This document shows, in pieces, positions 17,759-26,420 of a stretch of DNA of 64,000 bases. A program made the position numbers and the translations under genes. Positions within the stretch are counted from its first letter, which is position 1. Each line of letters opens with the position of its first letter. The stretch is from Microbispora sp. H13382 (lineage in GTDB: Bacteria; Actinomycetota; Actinomycetes; Streptosporangiales; Streptosporangiaceae). The stretch is taken from contig NZ_JABBXA010000031.1 of NCBI RefSeq assembly GCF_014161445.1, positions 1 through 64,000 on the forward strand, given 5' to 3'. The notes under the pieces were generated by a model. That model ran no database searches. It saw only the letters and a program-made list of their open reading frames with translations, and was not told where the DNA came from.

Positions 17759-18676
17759 ATGCGGGCACTTGTCACGGGCGGGGCGGGGTTCATCGGATCC
17801 ACCCTCGTCGATCGGCTGTTGGCGGACGGCCACGAGGTCGCGGTGGTGGACGACCTGTCGTCCGGGCACGTGCGCAACCCCGACGCCCCCCTGCACGCCA
17901 TGGACGTGCGCGACCCCGCGCTCGCGGAGTTCGCCGAGCGCTGGAGGCCGGAGGTCGTCTGTCACCTCGCCGCGCAGATCAGCGTGCGCAGGAGCGTCGC
18001 CGACCCGCTGACCGACACCAGGATCAACGTCGAGGGCACGGTCAACGTGCTGGAGGCCGCCCGCCGCGCCGGGGCCCGCAAGGTCGTCTACGCGTCCTCC
18101 GTCGCCGTCTACGGCAGGCCGGCCGTGATCCCGGTCCCGGGAGAAGCCCCTACCGATCCCCGCTCGCCGTACGCCGCCTCCAAGCTCGGCGGCGAGCTGT
18201 ACCTCGCCACCTACCGGGCGCTGTACGGGCTCGAATACACCACGCTCGTGCTGTCGAACGTCTACGGGCCGCGCCAGTCGCCCGAGGGTGAGGCCGGGGT
18301 GGTCGCCATCTTCACCGACGCCCTGCTGGCGCGGAAGCCCACGGTCGTCTACGGCGACGGCTCCCAGACGCGCGACTACGTCTTCGTCGAGGACGTGGTG
18401 GACGGTTTCGCCCGCGCCTGCGGGCCGCACGGCGACGGCCGCCGCTTCAACCTGGGCACCGGCGTGCAGACCACCGACCGTGAGCTGCACACCCTGGTCG
18501 CCGCGGCGGCCGGAGCACCCGACCAGCCGCGCTTCGAGCCGCCGCGCATGGGCGATCTCCCCGCGATGGCCGTCGACCCCGCTCCCGCGTTCGAGGCCCT
18601 CGGCTGGCGCCCCCGGCACGACCTGCCCACCGGTCTCAAGGCCACCGTCGAGTGGGCCCGCCAAGCGCTTGTCTGA
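17759..18676 (+). CDS. NAD-dependent epimerase/dehydratase (UDP-glucose 4-epimerase-like)
   Basis: A 305-residue extended short-chain dehydrogenase. The nucleotide-binding GGAGFIG is at residues 7-13. The catalytic Ser lies in YASSVAVYG and the Tyr/Lys pair in SPYAASK. VFVEDVVDGFARA and FNLGTG are typical of GalE-like sugar-nucleotide epimerases. The exact sugar is not decidable. It follows rsrA with an 85-bp gap. Confidence 0.85.
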   Translation: MRALVTGGAGFIGSTLVDRLLADGHEVAVVDDLSSGHVRNPDAPLHAMDVRDPALAEFAERWRPEVVCHLAAQISVRRSVADPLTDTRINVEGTVNVLEAARRAGARKVVYASSVAVYGRPAVIPVPGEAPTDPRSPYAASKLGGELYLATYRALYGLEYTTLVLSNVYGPRQSPEGEAGVVAIFTDALLARKPTVVYGDGSQTRDYVFVEDVVDGFARACGPHGDGRRFNLGTGVQTTDRELHTLVAAAAGAPDQPRFEPPRMGDLPAMAVDPAPAFEALGWRPRHDLPTGLKATVEWARQALV

Positions 18677-18717
18677 CCTGTGAACCCGACGACCGGGGCG
18701 GACGTCTCAGCGGTGTG

Positions 18718-19272
18718 ATGCGTCTGCGTTCGACCGCCCTCGTCGTCGCCCTCGCCGTGTGCGCGACAGCCGTACCGGCCGGGTGCTCGACCGGGCCGAA
18801 AGCGGTGCCGGACGCGTGCCCGCGGCGCTGGGGCGGAGAGGGCGTCGGCGGCTGGGTGCCGGCCGCCGCGGATGTGGACGGCGCCGGCGAGTCGCTGGTG
18901 CCCGGCTCGCCGGTCCGGGCGCTGATCTGCGCCTACCCCGGGAGCAACACGGATCCGGGCGGCGAACGGCTGGCCGGGTCGCGCACGCTGACGGACCAGG
19001 TGGCGGTGATGGCGCGCGACCTCGCGTACCTGCCGGTGACCTCTGGTGAACCCTCGATGGACTGCACGGACATGGGCGGGCCCATGACGAACTACCTGGT
19101 TCGCTTCGCGTACGCCGACGGCTCGGCGCTGTGGGTGGGCAGCGCCGAGGAGGTGAACTCCTGCGTCGCGACGACGAACGGCACGGTCCGGACCCGCTCG
19201 TACGTCGGGGAGGCCCTGACCGCCGCCTATCGGGAGGGGACGTGGCGGTCACCCTGGCCGTACGACGGCTGA
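18718..19272 (+). CDS. Putative secreted lipoprotein, unknown function
   Basis: A 184-residue protein with a lipoprotein signal peptide: MRLRSTALVVALAVCATAV, then lipobox PAGC. The mature part has Cys in PDACPRRW, LICAYPG, MDCTDMGG and VNSCVATT, suggesting two disulphides, and no domain I recognise. ATG 18718 is chosen because it starts the signal peptide; a GTG one codon earlier is equivalent. Confidence 0.7.
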   Translation: MRLRSTALVVALAVCATAVPAGCSTGPKAVPDACPRRWGGEGVGGWVPAAADVDGAGESLVPGSPVRALICAYPGSNTDPGGERLAGSRTLTDQVAVMARDLAYLPVTSGEPSMDCTDMGGPMTNYLVRFAYADGSALWVGSAEEVNSCVATTNGTVRTRSYVGEALTAAYREGTWRSPWPYDG

Positions 19273-19443
19273 CTGCCCGCCTCGCGCCGGGAGAAGGCAC
19301 GCCATGAAAAGGCGCTGACAAACCGGTGCAATTGCACGCGGTGTGATGGCTTGGTTACGGTTTGGCTGCGATGGTCGCGACATCCCGGACCGGCCGTCGG
19401 CCCTTCTGTAGCCTGAATCCGACATCGACGTGGAGGCGGCGCA

Positions 19444-19551
19444 ATGCTAGGGAAGACCGTCGTCAGGCTGATAGTGGCGCTGGCGCTGCTCACTCCGGTG
19501 GTCGCTTTGGCCGGTCTCGCGGCCGGCACCCCGGGGATCTCCTGGACGTAG
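19444..19551 (+). CDS. Small hydrophobic peptide (35 aa)
   Basis: An ATG preceded by GGAGG with 7-bp spacing opens a 35-codon frame: basic start MLGKTVVRL, a hydrophobic core of about 18 residues, and the tail GTPGISWT. It could be a small membrane protein or a secreted peptide with a signal sequence. It lies 65 bp upstream of the first HD-domain gene on the same strand, so it may lead that operon. The strong ribosome-binding site is the main support; expression is unproven. Confidence 0.5.
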   Translation: MLGKTVVRLIVALALLTPVVALAGLAAGTPGISWT

Positions 19552-19616
19552 TCACTGCCCGTGGGCCGGTCCGGCAGGGCCGGCTCACGGGTCCGATCCG
19601 CATTCAAGGTGGCGTA

Positions 19617-20972
19617 ATGCGGGAACTGCCGTGGCCCGCCAGGGTCTACTTCGTCGCACTCGTCGGAACCGCCGGACTCGTGATCACGCGAGGTCTCCTC
19701 GTGCATCGTGGGCTCGCGCCGGAGGACTGGTCGGCGCTCCTCGTCCTGGCGCTGCTCTTCCTGCTCTGCGAGTCGGTGCCGACGCTGCTCAACGTGCCGC
19801 ACGTCGCGGTGTCGGTGAGCTTCTCCGCCGCGCTGGCCGCCGTGGTGCTCGTCGGCCCGGAGGGCGCGGCCCTGGTCGGGCTGGCCGCGGTCGTAAGCGT
19901 ACGCCCCGGCCTGCCGATGGTGAAGCGGCTGTTCAACGGCGCGCAGTACGCCCTGTGCGGATACGCCGCGGGGTGGGCCTACGAGAGCGCGGGAGGCCGG
20001 GTCGGGCTGCCCGCACCGGCCGACTTCCCGGGCGTGCTCGTGCCGTACGCCGCGGCCACGGGGGTCTTCGTGGCGGTCAACTTCGCGCTGACGGCGGTCA
20101 TCCTGCGCCTGGCGTCTGAGGTGAACAGAGACCAGGTCTCGCTCCGCGCGATGGTGCAGTTCCTGAGCTCCTACATCGGCTTCGCCACCTTCGGCCTGCT
20201 GATCGCGGCCCTGTGGTCGACGGTGCAGTCGATCTCGGCCGTGCTGGTGCTGCTGCCGCTGTTCGTGGCCCGGTGGGCGCTCGGGCACTACCACGCCGAG
20301 CAGCGCGCGTACGACGCGACCATCGCGGCGCTGTGCCAGGCGGTGGAGACGAAGGACTACTACACGCGCGGGCACTGCACCCGGGTCTCCGCGGCGTCGT
20401 CCATGATCGCCGAGGAGATCGGGATGGGCACCGAGCGGATGCGCGCGATCCGGTACGCCGGGATGCTCCACGACGTCGGCAAACTCGGCGTGCCGACGAA
20501 GGTGCTGCAGAAGGACGGCCGCCTGACCGAGGAGGAGTACGCCGCGATCCAGCTCCATCCGATGCGCGGACTGGAGATCGTGCGGGGCATCGACTTCCTC
20601 GACGAGGCGTTCGCCGGGATCATGCACCACCACGAACGGCACGACGGGAAGGGCTACCCGATGGGGCTGGCCGGGGCGGAGATCCCCGAGTTCGCGAGGA
20701 TCATCGCGGTGGCCGACGCGTTCGACTCCATGACCTCCGACCGGTCCTACCGCAAGGCCAAGCCGATCGAGTTCGCGGTGGCCGAGCTCCGCAAGAACGC
20801 GGGCACGCAGTTCGACCCCGACATGGTCTGCGCATTCGTCAAAGCGCTCGACCGGCACGGCTGGCACCTCGCCCAGCCGGTGCAGGTCCCGCCCGACGAC
20901 CCCGCCGTGGAGACCACGGTCAAGGACCACGACGACCCCACCACGCCCATCCAGGTGGTGTCGGAGCGGTGA
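19617..20972 (+). CDS. Membrane HD-GYP domain protein
   Basis: A 451-residue protein. The N-terminal half (about 1-220) has six to seven hydrophobic segments. The cytosolic half is an HD-GYP-type domain with HD at 285-286 (MLHDVGKLGVP), HHHERHDGKGYP at about 336-348 and IIAVADAFDSM after it. HD-GYP proteins are metal-dependent phosphodiesterases, often of cyclic di-GMP; activity here is inferred. ATG 19617 has AAGGTGG upstream. It overlaps the next gene by 4 bp. Confidence 0.85.
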   Translation: MRELPWPARVYFVALVGTAGLVITRGLLVHRGLAPEDWSALLVLALLFLLCESVPTLLNVPHVAVSVSFSAALAAVVLVGPEGAALVGLAAVVSVRPGLPMVKRLFNGAQYALCGYAAGWAYESAGGRVGLPAPADFPGVLVPYAAATGVFVAVNFALTAVILRLASEVNRDQVSLRAMVQFLSSYIGFATFGLLIAALWSTVQSISAVLVLLPLFVARWALGHYHAEQRAYDATIAALCQAVETKDYYTRGHCTRVSAASSMIAEEIGMGTERMRAIRYAGMLHDVGKLGVPTKVLQKDGRLTEEEYAAIQLHPMRGLEIVRGIDFLDEAFAGIMHHHERHDGKGYPMGLAGAEIPEFARIIAVADAFDSMTSDRSYRKAKPIEFAVAELRKNAGTQFDPDMVCAFVKALDRHGWHLAQPVQVPPDDPAVETTVKDHDDPTTPIQVVSER

Positions 20973-22258
20973 GGGAGCGTCGGCTGACGGCCAGGCCGGT
21001 GGGGCTCGACTCGGGCCAGCTCCTGCTCATCTGCGCCGCCGGGATGCTGACCGTGGCGGGGATCGCCCACACCACGGCCCAGGGGCTGACCGACCCGCGG
21101 GTCGCCATCGGCTTCGGCGCGCTCATCGCCGCCGGGGAGCTGGCCCGGCTCACGATGCCCGGCAACCGCGAGGTCGCCCCGATCTCCACCGCCGCCTCGC
21201 TCGGGTACGCCCTCCTGCTCGACGTGGGCGGACGGCCGGCGGACCACTCGGCCCTGCAGGTCGTGGCGGTGATGTCGGTCGGCATGATCGCGGGAGGGCT
21301 GCCGCATCTGGCGGTCGGCCGGCCGCCGCGTCTCGACGCGATGGCCCGGCGGCTGCTCGCCGGGTCGCTGCTCGCCTTCGCCTACCGGCCGCTCACCGGC
21401 CCGCTGGGGGAGCTCGCGCGGGACACGGGCGACCGGAACGGCAACTGGTGGCCCGCGCTCGGCGTGATGGCGGTGCTCGTCACGGTCATGCTCGCGGCCG
21501 ACGTGGTGATCGCGGCCATGCACCGGGCCGACCAGGTCAAGACCGCGTTCGGCGTCGCCGTACGGGACGAGATCAGGATGGCCGCGCCGCTCGGCGCCGC
21601 CGTCGGGGCGTCGGGCATCCTGCTCGCGCTCGCCTCGCACAGCATGGACATGACCGCGCTGCCCGCGTTCGCCGCGCCGTTGCTCGTCACGCAGGTGGCC
21701 TTCCGCAAGTACGCCGGCATCCGGGCGACCTATCTGCAGACCGTGCGCGCGCTGAGCCGGGTCACCGAGGTCGGCGGGTACGTCGAGCCGGGCCACTCGC
21801 GCCGCGTCAGCCAGTTGTCGGTCGCCATCGGCCGGGAGCTGGGCATGGCGGAGCCGCAGCTGCTGGAGCTGGAGTACGCCGCGCTCATGCACGACATCGG
21901 CCAGCTCTCGCTGCGCGACCCGATCCCCGGCGGCGCGACCGTGCTCGCCGACCCGGCGCAGGCGCGGCGGATCGCCGAGCTGGGCGCCGAGGTGATCAGG
22001 AAGACCGGCGTCCTCCACGGCGTCGCGGAGATCGTCCGGCGGCAGTGCGACACGCTCGGCGAGGCCCCGCCGATGGCCAGCCGCATCATCAAGGCCGCCA
22101 ACGCCTACGACGACCTCGTGGGCGGCTCGACCGACAGGGACCGGGCGGCGGCGGCGCTGGAGCGGCTGCGCCTCGACGGCGGCTCGGCCTACGACCCCGG
22201 AGTGGTGGAGGCGATGGCGCGCGTCGTCGAGCGGCGCGTGCTCGTCACGCGCTTGTAG
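20969..22258 (+). CDS. Degenerate membrane HD-domain paralogue
   Basis: A 429-residue protein with the same plan as its upstream neighbour: about seven hydrophobic segments, then an HD-like domain. The HD pair survives (MHDIGQLSLRDP, His308-Asp309), but the second half reads EIVRRQCDTLGEAPP where the HHExxDGxGYP motif should be, so metal ligands and GYP are missing. It is probably catalytically weak or a regulatory partner. Its GTG overlaps the upstream stop (GTGA), giving coupled synthesis. Confidence 0.75.
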   Translation: MRERRLTARPVGLDSGQLLLICAAGMLTVAGIAHTTAQGLTDPRVAIGFGALIAAGELARLTMPGNREVAPISTAASLGYALLLDVGGRPADHSALQVVAVMSVGMIAGGLPHLAVGRPPRLDAMARRLLAGSLLAFAYRPLTGPLGELARDTGDRNGNWWPALGVMAVLVTVMLAADVVIAAMHRADQVKTAFGVAVRDEIRMAAPLGAAVGASGILLALASHSMDMTALPAFAAPLLVTQVAFRKYAGIRATYLQTVRALSRVTEVGGYVEPGHSRRVSQLSVAIGRELGMAEPQLLELEYAALMHDIGQLSLRDPIPGGATVLADPAQARRIAELGAEVIRKTGVLHGVAEIVRRQCDTLGEAPPMASRIIKAANAYDDLVGGSTDRDRAAAALERLRLDGGSAYDPGVVEAMARVVERRVLVTRL

Positions 22259-22391
22259 CAGACATAGCATCGGAGCGCGTTCACCGCCGCGCCGACGCCA
22301 CTGATGTTGTGGCGACCCTACAGAATCGGCCCCCACGTTCAGTCGGAAGGGTCGGAGGGACGGAGCGTCGGGTCACCCTAGAGTTGGCTCC

Positions 22392-23726
22392 GTGTTCGAC
22401 TCAGTTCTCGTCGCCAACCGTGGCGAAATAGCCCGGCGGATCACCCGTACGGTGCGGGGCATGGGCCTGCGCGCGGTCGCGGTCCACTCCGAGGCGGACG
22501 CCGACCTGCCGTTCGCGCGTGAGGCCGACGACGCCGTGCTCCTCGGCCCCGCGAACCCGGCCCAGAGCTACCTCGACATCGACAAGGTCCTCCATGCCGC
22601 CCGTACGACGGGAGCGCGGGCGGTCCATCCCGGGTACGGGTTCCTCGCCGAGAACGCGGCGTTCGCCCGCGCGGTGATCGACGCCGGCCTCGTCTGGATC
22701 GGCCCGGACCCCAAGGCCATCGAGCAGATGGGCGACAAGATCAACGCCCGCAACCTGATGGAGGCGGCGGGCGTGCCGGTCGCCGCCGGGACCAGGGAGC
22801 CGGTGTCCGGCCTCGCGCAGGCCGAGCGGGCCGCCCGGGAGATCGGTTACCCGGTGATGGTGAAGGCGGCCGGCGGGGGCGGCGGCATCGGCATGGGCGT
22901 GGCGCGCGACGACGCGTCGCTGGCCAAGGCGTTCGAGCAGGCCTGCCGGGCGGCCGCCCGTTTCGGCGGCGAGCCGGCCATCCTGCTCGAGCGCTACATC
23001 GAGCGGGCCAGGCACGTCGAGGTGCAGATCCTGGGCCTCGCCGACGGCACCGTGGTCGCCCTGGGCGAACGGGACTGCTCGGTGCAGCGGCGTCACCAGA
23101 AGGTCGTGGAGGAGAGCCCGTCCCCGGGCGTGACCCCGGAGCTGCGCGAGCGGATGCTGGCGGCGGCGGTACGGGCCGGAGAGGCCGTTGCCTACCGCGG
23201 CGCGGGCACGGTGGAGTGCCTCGTCGACGCCGACGCCCAGGACTTCGTCTTCCTGGAGATGAACACCCGCCTCCAGGTGGAGCACCCCGTCACCGAGCTG
23301 GTCACCGGCCTCGACCTCGTCGAGCACCAGATCCGCGTCGCCGCCGGGGAGGTCTACTCCGTCGAGCCGCGGGTGAGCGGCCACGCCATCGAGTTCCGCG
23401 TCTACGCCGAGGACCCCCGCAGGTTCCTCCCCGGGCCTGGCAAGATCGGGGTGTGGGAGGAGCCGGTCGGCGAGGGGGTGCGCATCGATTCGGGATACAC
23501 GGCGGGCAACACCGTCACGCCGTTCTACGACCCGCTGATGGCCAAGCTCTGTGTCACCGGCGCCACCCGCGAGGAGGCACTGGAGCGGGGCCGGGAGGCC
23601 GTCGCCGGGTTCCGGATCGAGGGCCCGAAGCACAACCTGCCGTTCTGCGCCGAGTTGCTGGACCATCCCGAGTTCGTGAGCGGGGACTACGACACCGGGC
23701 TGGTCTCCCGGATGAGAAAAGCCTGA
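22392..23726 (+). CDS. Biotin carboxylase (AccC-type) subunit
   Basis: A 444-residue biotin carboxylase that uses ATP and bicarbonate to carboxylate biotin. Motifs: VLVANRGEIARRI at the N-terminus, HPGYGFLAENAAFA, the glycine-rich KAAGGGGGIGM, ERDCSVQRRHQKVVEE, and EMNTRLQVEHPVTE. It starts at GTG. A free-standing biotinyl-domain gene follows after 32 bp. No carboxyltransferase gene is nearby, so the acceptor acyl-CoA cannot be named. Confidence 0.93.
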   Translation: MFDSVLVANRGEIARRITRTVRGMGLRAVAVHSEADADLPFAREADDAVLLGPANPAQSYLDIDKVLHAARTTGARAVHPGYGFLAENAAFARAVIDAGLVWIGPDPKAIEQMGDKINARNLMEAAGVPVAAGTREPVSGLAQAERAAREIGYPVMVKAAGGGGGIGMGVARDDASLAKAFEQACRAAARFGGEPAILLERYIERARHVEVQILGLADGTVVALGERDCSVQRRHQKVVEESPSPGVTPELRERMLAAAVRAGEAVAYRGAGTVECLVDADAQDFVFLEMNTRLQVEHPVTELVTGLDLVEHQIRVAAGEVYSVEPRVSGHAIEFRVYAEDPRRFLPGPGKIGVWEEPVGEGVRIDSGYTAGNTVTPFYDPLMAKLCVTGATREEALERGREAVAGFRIEGPKHNLPFCAELLDHPEFVSGDYDTGLVSRMRKA

Positions 23727-23758
23727 TCTGCTGAATTCACGTTGAGGGGAGTTCCCGG

Positions 23759-23971
23759 GTGGCCGAGGTGCGCGCCGAGATGGTGGCGAACGTCTGGAAG
23801 ATCGTTGTGAGCGAGGGCGAGGTCGTCGAGGAGGGCGACACGCTCGTGATCCTGGAGTCGATGAAGATGGAGATCCCGGTCCTCGCCGAGGACGCCGGGA
23901 CCATCGCCAAGCTCCAGGTGAAGGAGGGCGACGTCGTCCAGGAGGGAGACCTCATCGCCGTCATCGAGTAG
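23759..23971 (+). CDS. Stand-alone biotinyl (BCCP-like) domain
   Basis: A 70-residue protein that is only a biotin/lipoyl attachment domain. ESMKMEIP places the biotinylated lysine at residue 36. It has no N-terminal extension, so it is shorter than typical AccB. The GTG start is preceded by GAGGGGAG. It presumably carries carboxybiotin from the adjacent AccC-type subunit to a distant carboxyltransferase. Confidence 0.9.
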   Translation: MAEVRAEMVANVWKIVVSEGEVVEEGDTLVILESMKMEIPVLAEDAGTIAKLQVKEGDVVQEGDLIAVIE

Positions 23972-23984
23972 GACCCGAGGGGGT

Positions 23985-24362
23985 TCAGAGGCGGGACAGG
24001 AACCGCTCCCGGTCGACGACGACCCGCTCGATCGTGCCCGTGGCGACCAGGGCGCCGGTCTTGTCGACGGCCCTGACGGAGAAGACGAGCCGCCTGCCGT
24101 CCACCTCCGTGAGCTCCGCGCCGATCTCGACGTGCATCCCGACGGGGCTGGGCAGCCGGTGCTCGAGCAGCACCCTGGTCCCCACCGTGGTCTGCCCGGG
24201 CTCCAGGTGCTGCTGGACGGCTTTGACCGTCGCCCCCTCGGCGAACGACAGCAGCCGCGGCGTGCCCAGCACCGGCACGTCGCCGCTGCCGACCCGAATC
24301 GCCGTGTCCTCGCGCTCCACCATGATGAGGACCTCGGCGCGCAGACCTGGAGCAAGACTCAT
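23985..24362 (-). CDS. FlK-like hotdog thioesterase
   Basis: A 125-residue hotdog protein resembling the fluoroacetyl-CoA thioesterase (FlK)-like family: VPVLGTPRLLSFAEGATVKAV near residue 30, then GTRVLLEHRLPSPVGMHVEI. The substrate is probably a general short acyl-CoA; fluoroacetyl-CoA should not be assumed. The ATG at 24362 is chosen over a longer frame lacking conservation. It is convergent with the biotinyl-domain gene. Confidence 0.75.
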   Translation of the reverse strand: MSLAPGLRAEVLIMVEREDTAIRVGSGDVPVLGTPRLLSFAEGATVKAVQQHLEPGQTTVGTRVLLEHRLPSPVGMHVEIGAELTEVDGRRLVFSVRAVDKTGALVATGTIERVVVDRERFLSRL

Positions 24363-24649
24363 GCGGGCCAGCCTATTGGGTCGTGATTTCCCGGTGCCCG
24401 CGGAGAACGCAGGCAACTAAACGGGGCGGGGAAGCGTCTTAATCGGCGGCGGGGACTCCGCGATGCTTTCCGGGCGGCGGAGGCGGGCAGCGGTTAGGGT
24501 GATGCACAGGTAGGCTCGACTTCCGACCCCCGAGCCTGGATCCCGTACGCGTACAGGGTTCCGTGATCCTGTCGTTATCTACCCGCGACACGAACCTGCT
24601 TTGTTGGACACCTTCGGGGGTCGAGTGACTTAGGGGGTACGGGGCGCAA

Positions 24650-26371
24650 ATGGTGGCCCAAGGCACGACCCTGGCTGGGCGCTACCGCTTGGACGCCCGG
24701 CTCGGCGCCGGGGGCATGGGCGAGGTATGGCGCGGCGAGGACACCGTCCTCGCGCGCACCGTCGCCGTCAAGGTGCTGCTCCCCGGTCGCCTCGACGACC
24801 CCGGATTCGCCGTCCGCTTCCAGGGCGAGGCCCGGGCGATGGCGACCGTCAACCACCCCGGGGTCGTCGACGTCTACGACTACGGGGTCACCGAGGTCCC
24901 CGGCGACGGCTCCACCGCGTACCTGGTCATGCGGTTCGTCGACGGCGAGCCCCTCGACCGTCTGCTGACCCGCCTCGGCCGCATCGGCGCCGAGCCCGCG
25001 ATGGAGCTGATCGCGCAGGCCGCGTCCGCCCTCCAGGCCGTGCACGAGCGGGGCATCGTGCACCGCGACGTCAAACCGGGCAACCTGCTGGTGCGTTCCG
25101 ACGGCACGCTGGTGCTCACCGACTTCGGCATCGCCCGCGCCGACCAGGGGACCCGTCTCACCGACGCCGGGATGGTGCTCGGCACCGCGGCGTACTGCGC
25201 GCCGGAGCAGGCCGAGGGCGCTCCGGTCACCCCCGCCGTCGACATCTACGCGCTGGGCGTCGTGGCGTACGAGTGCCTGGCCGGGCAGCGTCCCTTCGAC
25301 GGCGACTCGCCGGTGACGATCGCGCTCAAGCACATCCGGGAGGAGCCGCCGCCGCTGCCCCCGCACGTGCCGCCCGCCATCCGGGCCATCGTCGAGCGGG
25401 CCATGTCGAAGGACCCGGCGCTCCGCTGGCCGTCCGCCGCCGCGATGAGCCACGCGGCCCGGCAGTCGGTGCTGTCTCCGGGGGCCGCGGCGGACGCGGC
25501 GCCCGCCTACGGCCCGCAGGGCCCGGCCGGAGCGGCGTACGGCCCACAGAGCCTGCCCGGCCTGCCCGCGGCCCCGGCCACCACGGGCATGGGGGTCACA
25601 CCGCCTCCCGTGGGGGCGGCCACCGAGGCCCACCCCCACCCGATCGGGCCGGAGCCCATCCCGGCCACCGGCCACACCTACCGGGTCACCCGCGAGTCCT
25701 GGAACGACGCACCGGCCGTCCCGCCGACGACCGTCGCCACGCCGCAGCAGGGCACGCGTACGGCCCGGCGCGCCGCGCAGCGGTCCAGGAGGGGCAAGGG
25801 GATGCCCGTCGCGGCCGGGGTGGCGGGGTTCGCCGTCGTCGGAGGCCTGGCCGTGCTGGGCATCAACATGGCATCGGCGGGGCCCACGGCCCCCGTGTCG
25901 CCCGCACCGTCCCTGACCGTGGCCACCACCGACCCGCCGACCCCGTCGCCGACGCGAACCGCCACACGGCCCTCCGCGAGGCCCACGCAGGAGGTGCCGG
26001 TGTCGCGGCCCAGCCCGTCCAGGAGGAAGCCGAGCCCTTCGCCGAGCCCGACTCCCAGCGCCTCGCCGAGCCGCTCCGCCTCCCCGACGCCCTCGCCGAG
26101 CCCGACCGAGGGCATGGTCAAGGTGCCGCAGCTGAAGAACCTGCCGGAGAGCTCCGCGAACGCGCGGCTCAACATGCTGGGTCTCATCCCGAAGGCCGCC
26201 TACGAGGGCGCGGAGGAGTGCAAGGGGCTGGTCGTCAGCCAGAAGCCGGCGGCGAACACGCTGGTGAAGGAGGGCACGACGGTCACGTTCACCGTGAAGA
26301 GGACGTGCCCGTCCCCCTCGCCCAGCCCGTCGCCGAGCCCGGCGACGACCCGCACGCCCGTGGCGAACTGA
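24650..26371 (+). CDS. Serine/threonine protein kinase with a single PASTA domain
   Basis: A 573-residue PknB-type membrane kinase. The kinase domain spans about 11-270: VAVKVLLP Lys, HRDVKPGNLL at 138-147, DFGIA, and APEQ. A Gly/Pro/Ala-rich juxtamembrane region, one transmembrane helix (about 385-405) and a Ser/Pro-rich wall linker follow. One PASTA domain (about 489-555, VPQLKNLPESSANARL) precedes a second Ser/Pro tail. PASTA domains bind muropeptides or lipid II. A single repeat is fewer than in PknB/StkP. It is convergent with the ThDP enzyme across a strong hairpin. Confidence 0.92.
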   Translation: MVAQGTTLAGRYRLDARLGAGGMGEVWRGEDTVLARTVAVKVLLPGRLDDPGFAVRFQGEARAMATVNHPGVVDVYDYGVTEVPGDGSTAYLVMRFVDGEPLDRLLTRLGRIGAEPAMELIAQAASALQAVHERGIVHRDVKPGNLLVRSDGTLVLTDFGIARADQGTRLTDAGMVLGTAAYCAPEQAEGAPVTPAVDIYALGVVAYECLAGQRPFDGDSPVTIALKHIREEPPPLPPHVPPAIRAIVERAMSKDPALRWPSAAAMSHAARQSVLSPGAAADAAPAYGPQGPAGAAYGPQSLPGLPAAPATTGMGVTPPPVGAATEAHPHPIGPEPIPATGHTYRVTRESWNDAPAVPPTTVATPQQGTRTARRAAQRSRRGKGMPVAAGVAGFAVVGGLAVLGINMASAGPTAPVSPAPSLTVATTDPPTPSPTRTATRPSARPTQEVPVSRPSPSRRKPSPSPSPTPSASPSRSASPTPSPSPTEGMVKVPQLKNLPESSANARLNMLGLIPKAAYEGAEECKGLVVSQKPAANTLVKEGTTVTFTVKRTCPSPSPSPSPSPATTRTPVAN

Positions 26372-26384
26372 ATCCCGGAGGAGC

Positions 26385-26412
26385 GGAGCCCCGCGCGACC
26401 ACGCGGGGCTCC
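26385..26412. terminator. Bidirectional hairpin between convergent genes
   Basis: GGAGCCCCGCG, loop CGACCA, and CGCGGGGCTCC form a perfect 11-bp stem between the convergent PASTA kinase and ThDP-enzyme genes. There is no U-tract, as is common in actinobacteria. Confidence 0.8.
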
Positions 26413-26420
26413 TGCGCGGG

